From assembly GCF_943181415.1 (NCBI RefSeq), contig NZ_CALPBZ010000003.1, forward strand, positions 413,657-477,656: a stretch of DNA of 64,000 nucleotides. Direction: 5' to 3'. A program made the position numbers and the translations under genes. Position 1 is the first letter of the stretch. Every line of letters starts with the position of its first letter. The notes beneath the pieces were generated by a model. That model did no database searches. It worked only from the letters and a program-made list of their open reading frames with translations, and had not been told where the DNA came from. Shown piece by piece: positions 1 to 9,022 of the stretch. Source of the stretch: Microbacterium sp. Marseille-Q6648 (GTDB taxonomy: Bacteria; Actinomycetota; Actinomycetes; Actinomycetales; Microbacteriaceae).

Positions 1-1
1 C

Positions 2-1009
2 GAACGGTCTGCGGCGATCGACGCGGTACGCGTGGTGGGCATGGTCGCTGTCGTGGCAGGTCACGTCTGGATCACCCCGGAAACACGCCAGTGGCTCTAC
101 ACATGGCATTTGCCGCTGTTCTTCATCCTCACGGGCTACCTGTGGAGCGGTCGGCGCGGAATCAAGGGCGAGGCCGCGGTACGCGCGCGGACGTTGCTCG
201 TCCCCTACGCGTGCTGGTTCGCGATCATCGCCGCGATCACGTGGGGATTTCAGCTGATACAGGGGTCGTTCAATCCACGAGTTGCGGCAGGACAGGTGTG
301 GGGTGGCCCCCTTCAGTCCGAACCGTTCTGGGCCTTCTGGTTCCCCACGGCACTGTTCGTGGCGACCATTCTGTACGTTCCCGTCTCTCGACTCGCGTTG
401 CCCTGGCAGTGGTGCGTTGCGTTGGCTCTGCTGATCGTGACCGCCTATGTGCCGGGCACTCAGCTGGCGTTTCTCCCGCTCGCGATAGGGCAAGGCCTCG
501 GCGCATTCGTCTTCGTCGTGGCGGGGCAGACGCTGCGCCGTGCTCAGGCGCGCATGAGTCGTGACGGCGTGGTGGGCCCGGCGATGCTGGCCGGCGGGGT
601 GGCGCTCGTTCTGCTCTTCCCCGACAGCTTCGTAGACGTGAAAGGCCTGCACTTCGGAGTGCCCGTCGTGGGGATTCTCACAGCCGTCCTGATCGGTGGC
701 GGGCTCATCGTGACCGCTCGCGCGTACCTCTCACGGACGCCGCGTCCGTTGTCGGTGACGGTGGTTTGGCTGTCGATGTCGTCACTCGTTGTGATGTTCG
801 TTCACGTGCCTATCGCCAGCGCCCTTGACGCATTGGGCGACGGCTCGGTGGCCGGGTTCCTGATCACGATTGTCGCCTCGTGGGCGCTGGGGCTGGCGCT
901 TGTCGCGCTCCCGGCGGCTTGGTTCCTGACGGGAGCTCGGGGTGCCGCCCCGCGCCTGAACGACACATCAAGCGCTGACAGCGCGGCTATTCGGCCGGAG
1001 CGTACGTAG
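2..1009 (+). CDS. Acyltransferase family 3 membrane protein, 5' truncated by window edge
   Basis: Integral membrane acyltransferase of the OafA/WecH-like family, which O-acylates sugars of surface polysaccharides. The frame is open from base 2, and the first visible residues (AIDAVRVVGMVAVVAGHVW) match the family's N-terminal motif, including the His in the first transmembrane segment taken as catalytic. The GTG at 32 is therefore internal and the true start lies outside the window. About 335 residues with eight or more hydrophobic segments are visible. The hydrophilic C-terminal tail (RLNDTSSADSAAIRPERT) is short. The following SGNH hydrolase and the polysaccharide genes downstream support a role in decorating an exopolysaccharide or wall glycan. 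Substrate cannot be read from sequence. Confidence 0.85.
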   Translation, partial: ERSAAIDAVRVVGMVAVVAGHVWITPETRQWLYTWHLPLFFILTGYLWSGRRGIKGEAAVRARTLLVPYACWFAIIAAITWGFQLIQGSFNPRVAAGQVWGGPLQSEPFWAFWFPTALFVATILYVPVSRLALPWQWCVALALLIVTAYVPGTQLAFLPLAIGQGLGAFVFVVAGQTLRRAQARMSRDGVVGPAMLAGGVALVLLFPDSFVDVKGLHFGVPVVGILTAVLIGGGLIVTARAYLSRTPRPLSVTVVWLSMSSLVVMFVHVPIASALDALGDGSVAGFLITIVASWALGLALVALPAAWFLTGARGAAPRLNDTSSADSAAIRPERT

Positions 1010-1077
1010 CTGACTCTCGCCGGCTCGGCGCATGAGCCTCCACCAATCCCCCAGCCACCCCGTGAGAGCATCGCCGG

Positions 1078-1779
1078 ATGCCCGCGCTCCTGAAACGCCA
1101 CCCGGCGTGGACGATCGCCGCCGTTGCGGTGGCCGTCCTCGCGATCGCGGTCGCGTCCCTGCTCGCGGTGCGCGAGGCGAACGCGAACGCCCGCCTCGCC
1201 GAGATCTGCTCGCAGATCCACTCCGTCTCGGAGCACCTCGACGAGGCCCCGATCACCGAAGGCGACGAGACGGTCGCGGTCCTCGGCGACTCGTACTCTC
1301 AGGGCTGGTCGGTCGGCGGGCCCAGCGAGGCCTGGCCCGCAACCTTCGGCGAGCAAACCGACACAACGGTCTACGTCGACGGCTTCGCCGGCTCGGGAGT
1401 GACGGGCTCGACCTTCTGCCCCGAGGCGTCGTTCGCCGAGCGCGTGGACGAGATCAACCGCATCGAGCCGGATGCCGTCATCATCCAGGCCGGCCTCAAT
1501 GACACCACTGCATCGAGTACGCGTCTGGGCGAAGCCCTCGCCGCAGTCCTCGACGAGATCGACGCCGACCGGGTGATGGTGGTCGGTCCCCCTTCTCCCC
1601 CGGCTCGCACGGTCGAGGCACTTCAGCGAGTGGAAGAAGCGTTCGCAGCGACCGCCGACGAGGTGGGCGTGCAGTACGTCTCGCTCCTGGACGTCAAACT
1701 CGAGTACCAGGACGACAAACTTCACACCAACCGCGACGGTCAGCGCGTCATCGGCGAGACTATCGCCGCCGCCTGGTGA
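1078..1779 (+). CDS. Membrane-anchored SGNH/GDSL hydrolase
   Basis: A 233-residue protein with one N-terminal transmembrane segment (about residues 11-31) followed by an extracytoplasmic SGNH hydrolase domain. Block I is GDSYSQG near residue 70 (nucleophile Ser), block III is LND near 140, and block V is DDKLHTN near 211 (Asp and His). Enzymes of this fold remove or transfer acyl groups. Next to an acyltransferase-3 gene, the usual pairing for O-acylation of surface glycans, it is probably an acetyl esterase or transferase on the same polymer. The start at 1078 follows a 68-base gap and lacks a strong ribosome site. Confidence 0.85.
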   Translation: MPALLKRHPAWTIAAVAVAVLAIAVASLLAVREANANARLAEICSQIHSVSEHLDEAPITEGDETVAVLGDSYSQGWSVGGPSEAWPATFGEQTDTTVYVDGFAGSGVTGSTFCPEASFAERVDEINRIEPDAVIIQAGLNDTTASSTRLGEALAAVLDEIDADRVMVVGPPSPPARTVEALQRVEEAFAATADEVGVQYVSLLDVKLEYQDDKLHTNRDGQRVIGETIAAAW

Positions 1780-2161
1780 ATCCGATCCCGAAGCGTGGAA
1801 GAATGAGAGGGCATCGTCAGCGAGGAGCCTGACCGCGCTTGAGCAGACGAAGAAAGCCGGTCACCAGCGGCGATCGTTCGCTCCCAACCTGTCGGCGTGG
1901 TCTACGGCACGAAGTGATGCGTTCCAACGCCAAGAGTCAAACTGCGTCTGACCTCGAGAGACGTCTCTGCGAGCGGATCCGCGCCAACACGCGGACTCCT
2001 CAGACTCCGCGGGTCTGTGTCATCCGCCCAGGTGGTCGTCGCGAACCCAGGGGGACTTAGAGCCACGCGGTTACGGACACCCGGGCCGTACAGTAAGCAC
2101 TATAAAGCTGCAGACGTCCGGCGAGCCGACTACGCAACCAATACCCGCATAGGAGACCGGG
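1780..2161. other. Intergenic stretch between SGNH gene and IS3 element
   Basis: No convincing gene was found in these 382 bases. A 73-codon open frame at 1839-2060 has an Arg/Pro/Ser-rich composition typical of an out-of-frame translation and no recognisable ribosome site. The stretch ends exactly at the left inverted repeat of the IS3 element. Confidence 0.5.
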
Positions 2162-2183
2162 GACTGCTGCACGGATAGGTGAC
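2162..2183 (+). repeat. Left terminal inverted repeat of IS3 element
   Basis: This 22-base sequence matches the reverse complement of 3404-3425 at 20 positions; the two differences are adjacent in the middle (GA versus AG). Confidence 0.8.
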
Positions 2184-2193
2184 GGTGGGTTTG

Positions 2194-3050
2194 TCACGCA
2201 GCCAGCGCGGCTGGCGTTTTCATGATGACCTCGAACTCAACGGGCGTCAAACGGCCGAGGCGGGGCTGTCGTCTGCGTCGGTGGTAGGTCCGCTCGATTC
2301 AGGTCACGATCGCTATGTGCAGCTCGTCGCGGGTGGTCCAGTTGCGGCGGTTGAGGACATTTATCTGGAGCAGCGCGAAGAAGCTCTCCATGGCGGCGTT
2401 ATCACCCGCGGCGCCGACCCGGCCCATGGATCCGACCATGCGGCGGTGGGGTAGAGCGCGCAGCAACTTCCGGCTGCGGAATTGCGACCCGCGGTCGCTA
2501 TGGACCACACAGCCGGCGACGTCGCGGCGCCGGGCGACAGCGTGGTTCAGGGCGGTGACGGCCAGGCTCGACTTCATCCGGAGTCGTTCGAGCAGCCGAC
2601 GATCCGGTTGGAGAACACGGCCTTGAACGCGTAGAGATAGAGCTTGCCTTCCGCAGTCCGGTGCTCCGTGACGTCACACAGTCACAACTGGTTCGGGTTC
2701 GTCAGCGGTGAAGTCGCGACCGACGAGATCGTCGTGGACGGGCGGGCCCGCTTTCTTCCCGCTGCCACGGCCCCGATTCTTGCCGAACGTGCTCCACCAG
2801 CCGTTCGCTGACGCGATCTTCCATGCGGTCCGGTCCGACATCGCCCGCCGGCGTCGCGGGCCTCGTCTGCGAGCAGCCGGCGCCCGAACTCGGGGTCGTC
2901 CTTATGCGCGTCGAACAGCGCGTTCGCGCGACACGCCTCCACCACCTCTCTAGCGGTGATTGGGGTCGCCAGCCACCGGTAGTAGGGCTGGCGGGAGAGC
3001 TTGAGCACCCGGCACGCAACCGTCACGGGGATCCCCGCGTCGGCGAGCTC
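2194..3050 (-). pseudogene. IS3 transposase orfB (integrase core), multiply broken
   Basis: Degenerate second transposase frame. The N-terminal part at about 2850-3026 reads VACRVLKLSRQPYYRWL, the HTH_21-type segment. The frame then breaks near 2850, and TAWKIASANGWWSTFGK continues in another frame. A second break lies between 2577 and 2690. The catalytic-core part at 2299-2577 (VVHSDRGSQF, with the D of the DDE triad, then GRVGAAGDNAAMESFF with the E) ends at a stop at 2299, where family members have Trp before IERTYHRRRR. The remainder to 2194 ends EVIMKTPAALAA. At least two frameshifts and one nonsense codon mean that no active transposase is made from this copy. Confidence 0.85.
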
Positions 3051-3052
3051 AG

Positions 3053-3391
3053 TCAGCGGGGGGAGCCTCCCCCCGGCAGGCTCGCCTGCGACAGATACGC
3101 CGCCGCACGACGCAGGACCTCGTTCTCCTGCTCGAGCAGCCGGATCCGCTTGCGCCGCTCACGAGTTTCAGCCGCCTCGGTCCAGGTCTCGACCGGCGCG
3201 GTGCCCTCATCAACCTTGGCGCGGTGGAGCCAATTCTGCAGGGTCATCGGGTGAACGCCGAAGCCTTTCGCGATCTGCTCGACCGTGACTCCGTGCTCGC
3301 AGTTCCTCGCGACGCGCAACACGTCGTCACGGAACTCGCTCGGGTAGGGCTTGGGCACAGCAACATTTTTCCAGGCCGACCCCTCGGGCAT
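3053..3391 (-). CDS. IS3 transposase orfA
   Basis: A 112-residue HTH protein of the IS3 OrfA type, which binds the element's ends. The N-terminal helix-turn-helix is readable (VTVEQIAKGFGVHPMTLQNWL, about residues 35-55), followed by the leucine-zipper-like segment RRKRIRLLEQENEVLRRAAAYL. The frame appears intact. In active relatives a -1 ribosomal frameshift at the end of orfA makes the OrfAB transposase, but here orfB is broken, so at most a DNA-binding OrfA is produced. Confidence 0.8.
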   Translation of the reverse strand: MPEGSAWKNVAVPKPYPSEFRDDVLRVARNCEHGVTVEQIAKGFGVHPMTLQNWLHRAKVDEGTAPVETWTEAAETRERRKRIRLLEQENEVLRRAAAYLSQASLPGGGSPR

Positions 3392-3403
3392 GCCAGATCA
3401 GAT

Positions 3404-3425
3404 GTCACCTACTCGTGCAGCAGTC
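3404..3425 (-). repeat. Right terminal inverted repeat of IS3 element
   Basis: Partner of 2162-2183 (20 of 22 bases match). It lies 12 bases beyond the start codon of orfA, which is the expected position. Confidence 0.8.
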
Positions 3426-3450
3426 TTGAGCCTGAGCATGCCGCCGTAGG

Positions 3451-4323
3451 ATGCATCTCATGGGAAGACACCGGCGCCACGGCAACAACGCAGGCTCACG
3501 ATGGCCGGTACTCGCTGGTGTCAGCGTCGCGGTCATCTTAACCGCAAGTCTCACGGCGCTCGCTCTACTTCCTTCAGCCAAGCCCCATGCTGCAGCCGTA
3601 GCCACGTACACACCGGAGCCGCTCACTGAAGCGGAACCCGAGCCCATCGCCCCGTTGGTAGCTTTCATCGGCGACAGTTACATCGGAGGCTCCGACGAAG
3701 GAGGGGTGGGCGATAAGAATTGGTCCGCGCTCGCAAGCGCGAACCTAGGGTGGAAGGATTGCGCGTTCGGCGTCGGCGGAAGTGGCTGGACTCGCGGGAT
3801 TAATGAGTGGACGTTCAATGCACGTATCGATTGGGCGCTATCCCTCAATCCGTCTCTGGTTGTGTTCGCAAACGGAGTAAACGATCTGACGAGCGCTTCG
3901 GATCAAACGATCCCGCGAGCGACCGAGGCTATGGCGTATCTAAGATCTCTGGCCCCCAGCCTGCCCGTTGTCATCATCGGACAGATCAAGGTCAGAGACG
4001 GGCAGTCGCCAGGCATTGATCGCCAGAACCAAGGGCTAGCTTCGGTAGCACGTAAGTATGATGCCGTGTTCATCGATCCGATAGAAGCGGGGTGGTTTGA
4101 CGGAGAAGCCCGCGATTGGCTTGGTGAAGACCGTTTCCACCCGACCGACGAGGGCAACGTTTACCTCGCGGACCAGTTCGTGGAGGCTGTTCAGGCTTCT
4201 AGTGTGAGTCCGGCGATCCGCATGTCCACCGACGCAAGGTGGGGATGCGGACTTCCGGATTGGCGTCGAACCCTGCCCAACGGATCACCCGCACCGGCTC
4301 CAAGCGACAAGGGAGCCCCCTGA
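3451..4323 (+). CDS. Membrane-anchored SGNH/GDSL hydrolase, second copy
   Basis: A 290-residue protein with a short basic N-terminus, one transmembrane segment (about residues 18-41) and a Pro/Glu-rich linker. The SGNH domain follows: GDSYIGG near 74 (Ser), a Gly in FGVGGSGWT, GVND near 142 and EDRFHPTDEG near 226 (Asp-x-x-His). It is a distinct paralogue of the hydrolase at 1078-1779, with different linker and blocks, so not a recent duplication. It begins 25 bases after the IS3 right end, so the element may supply or have removed its promoter. ATG at 3460 is an equally possible start. The probable role is deacylation or acyl transfer on the secreted glycan. Confidence 0.8.
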   Translation: MHLMGRHRRHGNNAGSRWPVLAGVSVAVILTASLTALALLPSAKPHAAAVATYTPEPLTEAEPEPIAPLVAFIGDSYIGGSDEGGVGDKNWSALASANLGWKDCAFGVGGSGWTRGINEWTFNARIDWALSLNPSLVVFANGVNDLTSASDQTIPRATEAMAYLRSLAPSLPVVIIGQIKVRDGQSPGIDRQNQGLASVARKYDAVFIDPIEAGWFDGEARDWLGEDRFHPTDEGNVYLADQFVEAVQASSVSPAIRMSTDARWGCGLPDWRRTLPNGSPAPAPSDKGAP

Positions 4324-4650
4324 TGGACCCGCCCTGGACTCAGCCGGGCCGCGTCATCGACCCCATGGTGGCCGCTCTATGGACTGACCAGGCACACCCG
4401 AGACTGGTCGCTGCGGGCCGGACCCACCTCTGCCGCGGCGCTCGGCTGCGACCTGGCGAGCGCATAGCAAGATTCTTGGTGATCGGGACTACGCCGCCAG
4501 ATCTCTACAGCTCGCTCAACTGGCGTGGCGCTCGCGATTACTCATTTACGGGCCCGGTGGTCCTCCACAGCAACGACGGCGATGCCGTATACGTGCTGTT
4601 GGGGGCTTCGCTATGCTCAGCACTAGCCAACAATCGGAAGGCGTCCGCAT
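4324..4650. other. Non-coding or decayed stretch before the polymerase gene
   Basis: A 327-base interval with no recognisable protein. A 200-codon frame spanning 4239-4841 overlaps both neighbours and reads as Arg/Pro/Ser-rich sequence with no family resemblance, so it is treated as spurious. GGAAG at 4636-4640 is the likely ribosome site of the polymerase gene. Confidence 0.45.
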
Positions 4651-6057
4651 TTGGTGCTCCCAATCATCGTTCTCGCGGTCTTTTCCGGTGTCGGGTTTCT
4701 CATCGCGGCTTACGTGGCGCGTCGGGTCGGGCGGATCCTCAACGTCCGCACTCTACTCCTCGCCAACTATGTCCTGGTGAGTCTCATTTCGGGGATTGTC
4801 CACCTCTCAAAGGTAGAGGGGCAGCCGCGCGGATTCTTTGATGTCACGGTCGCAGGTACTCCAGCGATGGCAACAGCCGTGCTTGGGTCCGTCCTGGGTT
4901 TGATCGCAATGAGCATCGGTTGCGTGTGGAGGCTTCAGCGCGCGCCCGTGACCAACCGACCACGCCTCCGCCGTACTGACAAATGGATCATTATTGCGGT
5001 TCTCGCGGTGATATTCCCCTTCGTAATGAGCGGGCTCCTTCGAATGCAGGCGAACGCTGCTCTTTCCAGCACTGTTCGCATCTTGTCAGTGGAGCAAGGT
5101 GACGCTCGCTACGTATTCATGTCCCACTGGTCGGTCTGGATCATCAGCTTCTTGGCCCTTTGGGTCTTGTCGTTCAGGCACTTTGATGGCCCGACATGGG
5201 CCTGCATCATCGTTCTCGGATCAGTGGCTCTGATCGCAGTAGCACTTGAGTGGACCGGTGGACGGTCGATTATCTTCGTTATGGCCTTGCCACTTGTACT
5301 GGTCACCGCACACCGGCTTTATCCTGCGCGCATGCTGGTGGTGCCGAGTCTTGCAATTGCCGCCGCTGTTTTCGTGGCTAACGTCACCGGGGACCGCCTC
5401 GCGGGAACCCGCCAAACAAGCTCATTAGCTACATGGGCGGATTGGGAATGGGGAAGATTCTCCATGCTCGGATTCGCTGACACCTACACCACGCAGGGCG
5501 GATTTCTGCACGGCGAGACGTTCGTACAGGCCCTCATGAACGTAACCCTGGGCGTGGTGCGTCTACTCGGGTTGTATGTCCCCAACCCACCCCTTCGGTC
5601 CATGCCGGAGATCACGGGCCAAGCGATCCTGCAGTCCGACCAGACTCACGTCGTTGCTGGGCTGAACAGCGAATTGTTCATAAACTTCGGGTACGCGGGC
5701 ATATTCGTCGGGATGCTCCTGCTCGGATTGTTCGCCGGTTGGGTCGATCGCCGATTCGCCAAGGCCGAGAACCTAATCGCTCAACTGGGGTGGGCCTACC
5801 TCGGCTCCTTGGTGATCTTCCGCACCCTCGCCGCGGACGCCAATGCCCTCGCATCCTTCCTGATCTACTCAGGCGCCCCGGTCCTCGTCATGGGTGTTCT
5901 CGCATATTTGCTACGCGATCGGTGCACCCTGGCCTCGGAGATCTGCGAAACGCAAGGCATGAGAGCTGTGCGCGCACCCGCGTTCCCATCAAGGCTCGCC
6001 CACCTTCCTCGCACGTACGAGGATCACGGCGTGCACGGCGACGATCAGAGACGTTGA
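4651..6057 (+). CDS. Oligosaccharide repeat unit polymerase (Wzy-like)
   Basis: A 468-residue protein with about 10-12 hydrophobic segments and a large loop near residues 270-330 (LGFADTYTTQGGFLHGETF, then NPPLRSMPEITGQAI). This arrangement is typical of O-antigen/repeat-unit polymerases, which join undecaprenyl-linked repeat units on the outer face of the membrane. Conserved-looking ELFINFGYAGIFVGMLLLG follows near residue 345. Start: TTG at 4651 with GGAAG ten bases upstream; the next codon is GTG. With the flippase at 10425 and the sugar transferase at 6330 it completes a Wzx/Wzy-type export set. Wzy proteins diverge strongly, so the assignment rests on topology and neighbourhood. Confidence 0.75.
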   Translation: MVLPIIVLAVFSGVGFLIAAYVARRVGRILNVRTLLLANYVLVSLISGIVHLSKVEGQPRGFFDVTVAGTPAMATAVLGSVLGLIAMSIGCVWRLQRAPVTNRPRLRRTDKWIIIAVLAVIFPFVMSGLLRMQANAALSSTVRILSVEQGDARYVFMSHWSVWIISFLALWVLSFRHFDGPTWACIIVLGSVALIAVALEWTGGRSIIFVMALPLVLVTAHRLYPARMLVVPSLAIAAAVFVANVTGDRLAGTRQTSSLATWADWEWGRFSMLGFADTYTTQGGFLHGETFVQALMNVTLGVVRLLGLYVPNPPLRSMPEITGQAILQSDQTHVVAGLNSELFINFGYAGIFVGMLLLGLFAGWVDRRFAKAENLIAQLGWAYLGSLVIFRTLAADANALASFLIYSGAPVLVMGVLAYLLRDRCTLASEICETQGMRAVRAPAFPSRLAHLPRTYEDHGVHGDDQRR

Positions 6058-6329
6058 AGACTTGGTCCGGCAACACCGAGAGCTCGCCGCCGACCAGAGA
6101 ACATCGAAACAACCTGACCGTGGCCCTGCTGCGGGACTTCTGGTGTGGCCCGCGACGCTTTATTACGATGCGGTCACATCTCCCCACTTAACGGTCTCCC
6201 TCCCCTGCCCAGATACGCGACTCTCGAGGGTCTCCTGCTCCAGTCCGACGCGAACGCTTCACATTGCCGACACAATTCAACGCTACGCTCGCATGCGAAG
6301 CAGTTAGTCGAGACGCCGAGAGGACGATC

Positions 6330-7910
6330 GTGACGTCGAGCCTTGGGGAGGTCGACGCGACACCGACGTCGCATTCGAAAGTGCAGCACACCCTTAAGAA
6401 CGGGGGCGAAGGCCGAGACACGGCACCATTGGCGCCCCCGTCACGCGCGAGCGTTCTAGAAGCGCGGCCGAGGAGCGGCTGGAGACAGAGCTACGCGCGA
6501 AAGATCTGGATCACAGACTTACTCGCGCTGATCTGGGTCGTGTACGGCACTCAGATCGTGTGGTTCGGCCTAGGCAACGCCGAGGTGGCTATGCGCGAGG
6601 ACTCCCGAATCACGGAGCTGTCTTATTGGATCTTCTCAGGCCTTGTGGTCCTCGCGTGGATGCTGGCGCTCACGCTATCCGACTCGCGTAGCCATCGGGT
6701 GATGGGCGCCGGCAACAGTGAGTATGTGCGAATTGTTGACGCAAGCTTCCGTCTGTTCGGCGTTATAGCCATAGCCGCATTTCTCTTCCGCGTCGATGTC
6801 GCCCGCGGGTTCCTTCTGATCAGCTTGCCGGCTGGCGTCGTGGTCCTTGTATCCATCCGCTGGCTCTGGCGACAGTGGTTAATCTCCCAGCGCCAACGCG
6901 GCGCATACGCGGCCAGAGTTCTGCTGGTCGGCTCAGAACGCTCAGTCTCCGAGATTGCACGGGAGCTCGCACGTGCACCTCATGCTGGATATCGCGTCGT
7001 CGGAGCATGTATACCGTCTGGACGCGTTGCCGGGACGATTGAGAACACCGACATTCCGATCATGGGTAGCGTCAACGCGGTCGAGCGAGCGGTCTTAGCG
7101 ACGAGCGCGGACACAGTCGCAGTGACCAGCACCGACGAGTTGCCACCACATAAGGTCAAGGAGATCTCGTGGCGCCTAGAGGCGGGCAAGCAGCATCTTG
7201 TGCTTGCTCCGAGCATTATCGACATAGCTGGCCCGAGAATTCACATGCGCCCGGTCGCGGGACTTCCGCTCATTCATGTCGAAACACCTCGTTTTAGTAA
7301 AGGTCAGCGCTTTGCCAAGCGGAGTCTCGACCTTAGTGTCGCTACGTTGGCGATCATCGCTATCAGCCCATTGCTTATCGCGCTGGCAATAGTCGTCCGG
7401 CTCAGCAGCGATGGCCCAGTGCTTTTCCGCCAAACCCGCGTCGGCCTCGGGGGGAAGGAGTTCACAATGTTGAAGTTCCGGTCGATGGTCCCCAACGCTG
7501 AGGATCTCTTGAGCACGCTCAATGCACCATTCGGTGGTGCGGGCAACGAGGTCCTATTCAAGATGAGAGATGATCCCCGAGTCACGAAGGCCGGAAAAAC
7601 TTTGCGAAAGTACAGCCTTGACGAACTACCACAACTCTTCAATGTGCTGCGCGGTACCATGTCACTCGTGGGGCCACGACCATCGCTTCCTCGCGAGGTA
7701 GCAAAATACGCAGACCACGTTCATCGCCGCTTTCTCGTGAAACCTGGGATTACGGGATTGTGGCAGGTAAGCGGCCGCTCGACATTGACGTGGGAAGACA
7801 CAGTTCGACTGGATCTATCGTATGTCGAAAATTGGTCCCTCATCGGCGACCTGAGCATCCTCGCTCGAACAGCTCGCGCCGCACTGGCGCCAGGTGAAAC
7901 TTCGGCTTGA
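6330..7910 (+). CDS. Polyprenyl glycosylphosphotransferase (initiating sugar transferase)
   Basis: Transfers a sugar 1-phosphate from a nucleotide sugar to undecaprenyl phosphate, the first step of repeat-unit assembly. The product has about 526 residues: four N-terminal transmembrane segments, a CoA-binding-like Rossmann domain (VLLVGSERSVSEIARELARAP), a fifth membrane segment (SVATLAIIAISPLLIALAIVV) and the catalytic bacterial sugar transferase domain. Signature blocks are KFRSM near 380, YSLDELPQLFNVLRGTMSLV near 427-446 with GPRP, and KPGITGLWQVSGR near 471. GTG at 6330 is preferred because GAGAGG lies six bases upstream; ATG at 6264 would add 22 unconserved residues. The sugar is not predictable, glucose or galactose being usual. 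Confidence 0.9.
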   Translation: MTSSLGEVDATPTSHSKVQHTLKNGGEGRDTAPLAPPSRASVLEARPRSGWRQSYARKIWITDLLALIWVVYGTQIVWFGLGNAEVAMREDSRITELSYWIFSGLVVLAWMLALTLSDSRSHRVMGAGNSEYVRIVDASFRLFGVIAIAAFLFRVDVARGFLLISLPAGVVVLVSIRWLWRQWLISQRQRGAYAARVLLVGSERSVSEIARELARAPHAGYRVVGACIPSGRVAGTIENTDIPIMGSVNAVERAVLATSADTVAVTSTDELPPHKVKEISWRLEAGKQHLVLAPSIIDIAGPRIHMRPVAGLPLIHVETPRFSKGQRFAKRSLDLSVATLAIIAISPLLIALAIVVRLSSDGPVLFRQTRVGLGGKEFTMLKFRSMVPNAEDLLSTLNAPFGGAGNEVLFKMRDDPRVTKAGKTLRKYSLDELPQLFNVLRGTMSLVGPRPSLPREVAKYADHVHRRFLVKPGITGLWQVSGRSTLTWEDTVRLDLSYVENWSLIGDLSILARTARAALAPGETSA

Positions 7911-7954
7911 GGTGCGGGCGCGCTGGCATTAGTCGCTAGGACGGAAAGGACGAT

Positions 7955-8986
7955 ATGACTCGTGTATTAGTCACCGGCGACGCCGGATTCATCGGATTCC
8001 ACATTGCTCGAAGTTTGTTGGAGGCAGGGCATTCTGTAGTCGGGCTCGACTCAATGAACGACTATTACGATCTACAGCTCAAGCGCGACCGCCTAAATCA
8101 ACTCGCCGTTCATGATAAGTGGGAGCATCGCGACGGCCATCTCGAGGACGCTGTCCTCATGCGGGAGATAATCGCGGATTGGTCTCCCGAGATCGTAATT
8201 CATCTAGCCGCACAGGCGGGTGTTCGCTACAGCATGGAGAATCCTGCGGCGTACCTGAGTTCCAACCTGATTGGGACCCAAACGTTGCTCGAGGAGTTGA
8301 AGGGCTCGGGTGTTCGCCACATACTCATAGCGTCAACGTCATCCACCTATGGGGGAAATGCGTTCCTGCCGTTTCAAGAACTGCACCCAACCCACCAGCC
8401 GATGTCGCTCTATGCGGCGACCAAGATCGGCATGGAAGCGCTGGCGCATTCCTACTCGCACTTGTGGGATCTACCTACGACCTGCTTCCGATTCTTCACC
8501 GTATACGGACCTTGGGGTCGACCTGACATGGCCCTTTTCAAGTTCGTCAATGCCATCGAACGCGACGAGCCCATCGACGTTTACGGGTACGGGAGAATGA
8601 TGCGAGACTTCACCTACATAGACGACTTAGTCCACGCCGTCGAGCGCCTCACAGAGACTGCGCCGGCTCGAGGTGAGCGGATCGGAGCGCATGACTCCCT
8701 GAGCACAATCGCTCCCTACCGAGTTGTCAATATCGGTGGGGGACAGCCTGTCCAACTCCTGGACTTTATTGATGCCGTCGAGCAAGCTCTCGGAAAGAAC
8801 GCCCGGCGGAACATGCTTCCCATGCAGCCTGGCGATGTCGTGGCGACGTCGGCGGATGCACGTCTGCTGCGGGACTTGATCGGGATTATCCCGTCGACTC
8901 CAGTCGACCTCGGGGTCGCTAAGTTCGTCGAGTGGTTCCTTCCCTATCGGCACGCCAGATCAGGGGAGGCTCTCCTTGCTGGCTGA
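7955..8986 (+). CDS. NAD-dependent epimerase, probable UDP-glucuronate 4-epimerase
   Basis: A 343-residue extended short-chain dehydrogenase. The NAD-binding motif GDAGFIG at residues 8-14 is a slight variant of the usual GTAGFIG, and YAATK at 152-156 is the catalytic Tyr/Lys. HLAAQAGVRYSMENP, YGPWGRPDMALFKF and YGRMMRDFTYIDDLV are characteristic of UDP-glucuronate 4-epimerases, which make UDP-galacturonate. The UDP-glucose dehydrogenase at 20506-21816 would supply the UDP-glucuronate. Start ATG has GGAAAGGA about six bases upstream. The residue before YGG is Thr (SSTYGG) rather than the usual Val. A related dehydratase or other 4-epimerase cannot be fully excluded. Confidence 0.85.
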   Translation: MTRVLVTGDAGFIGFHIARSLLEAGHSVVGLDSMNDYYDLQLKRDRLNQLAVHDKWEHRDGHLEDAVLMREIIADWSPEIVIHLAAQAGVRYSMENPAAYLSSNLIGTQTLLEELKGSGVRHILIASTSSTYGGNAFLPFQELHPTHQPMSLYAATKIGMEALAHSYSHLWDLPTTCFRFFTVYGPWGRPDMALFKFVNAIERDEPIDVYGYGRMMRDFTYIDDLVHAVERLTETAPARGERIGAHDSLSTIAPYRVVNIGGGQPVQLLDFIDAVEQALGKNARRNMLPMQPGDVVATSADARLLRDLIGIIPSTPVDLGVAKFVEWFLPYRHARSGEALLAG

Positions 8987-9022
8987 TGCTGGATCGACCG
9001 GAGCGAGGTGTATGGCGGTGCG

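Larger units (their letters stand above)
2162..3425 (-). mobile_element. IS3-family insertion sequence, decayed
   Basis: A 1264-bp element with its transposase genes on the minus strand. Imperfect terminal inverted repeats are visible: 2162-2183 and the complement of 3404-3425 match at 20 of 22 bases (GACTGCTGCACG and TAGGTGAC are shared). It carries orfA (3053-3391) and a broken orfB (2194 to about 3050). No convincing target-site duplication is seen at the edges, so the insertion is probably old or the ends have drifted. It lies between two SGNH hydrolase genes of the polysaccharide locus. Confidence 0.85.

Noticed and set aside
1839-2060. A 73-codon gene before the IS3 element
   Set aside because: No ribosome site, no family resemblance, and composition typical of a chance frame.
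4239-4841. A 200-codon gene between the second SGNH hydrolase and the polymerase
   Set aside because: It overlaps both neighbours and has Arg/Pro/Ser-rich composition without any recognised segment.
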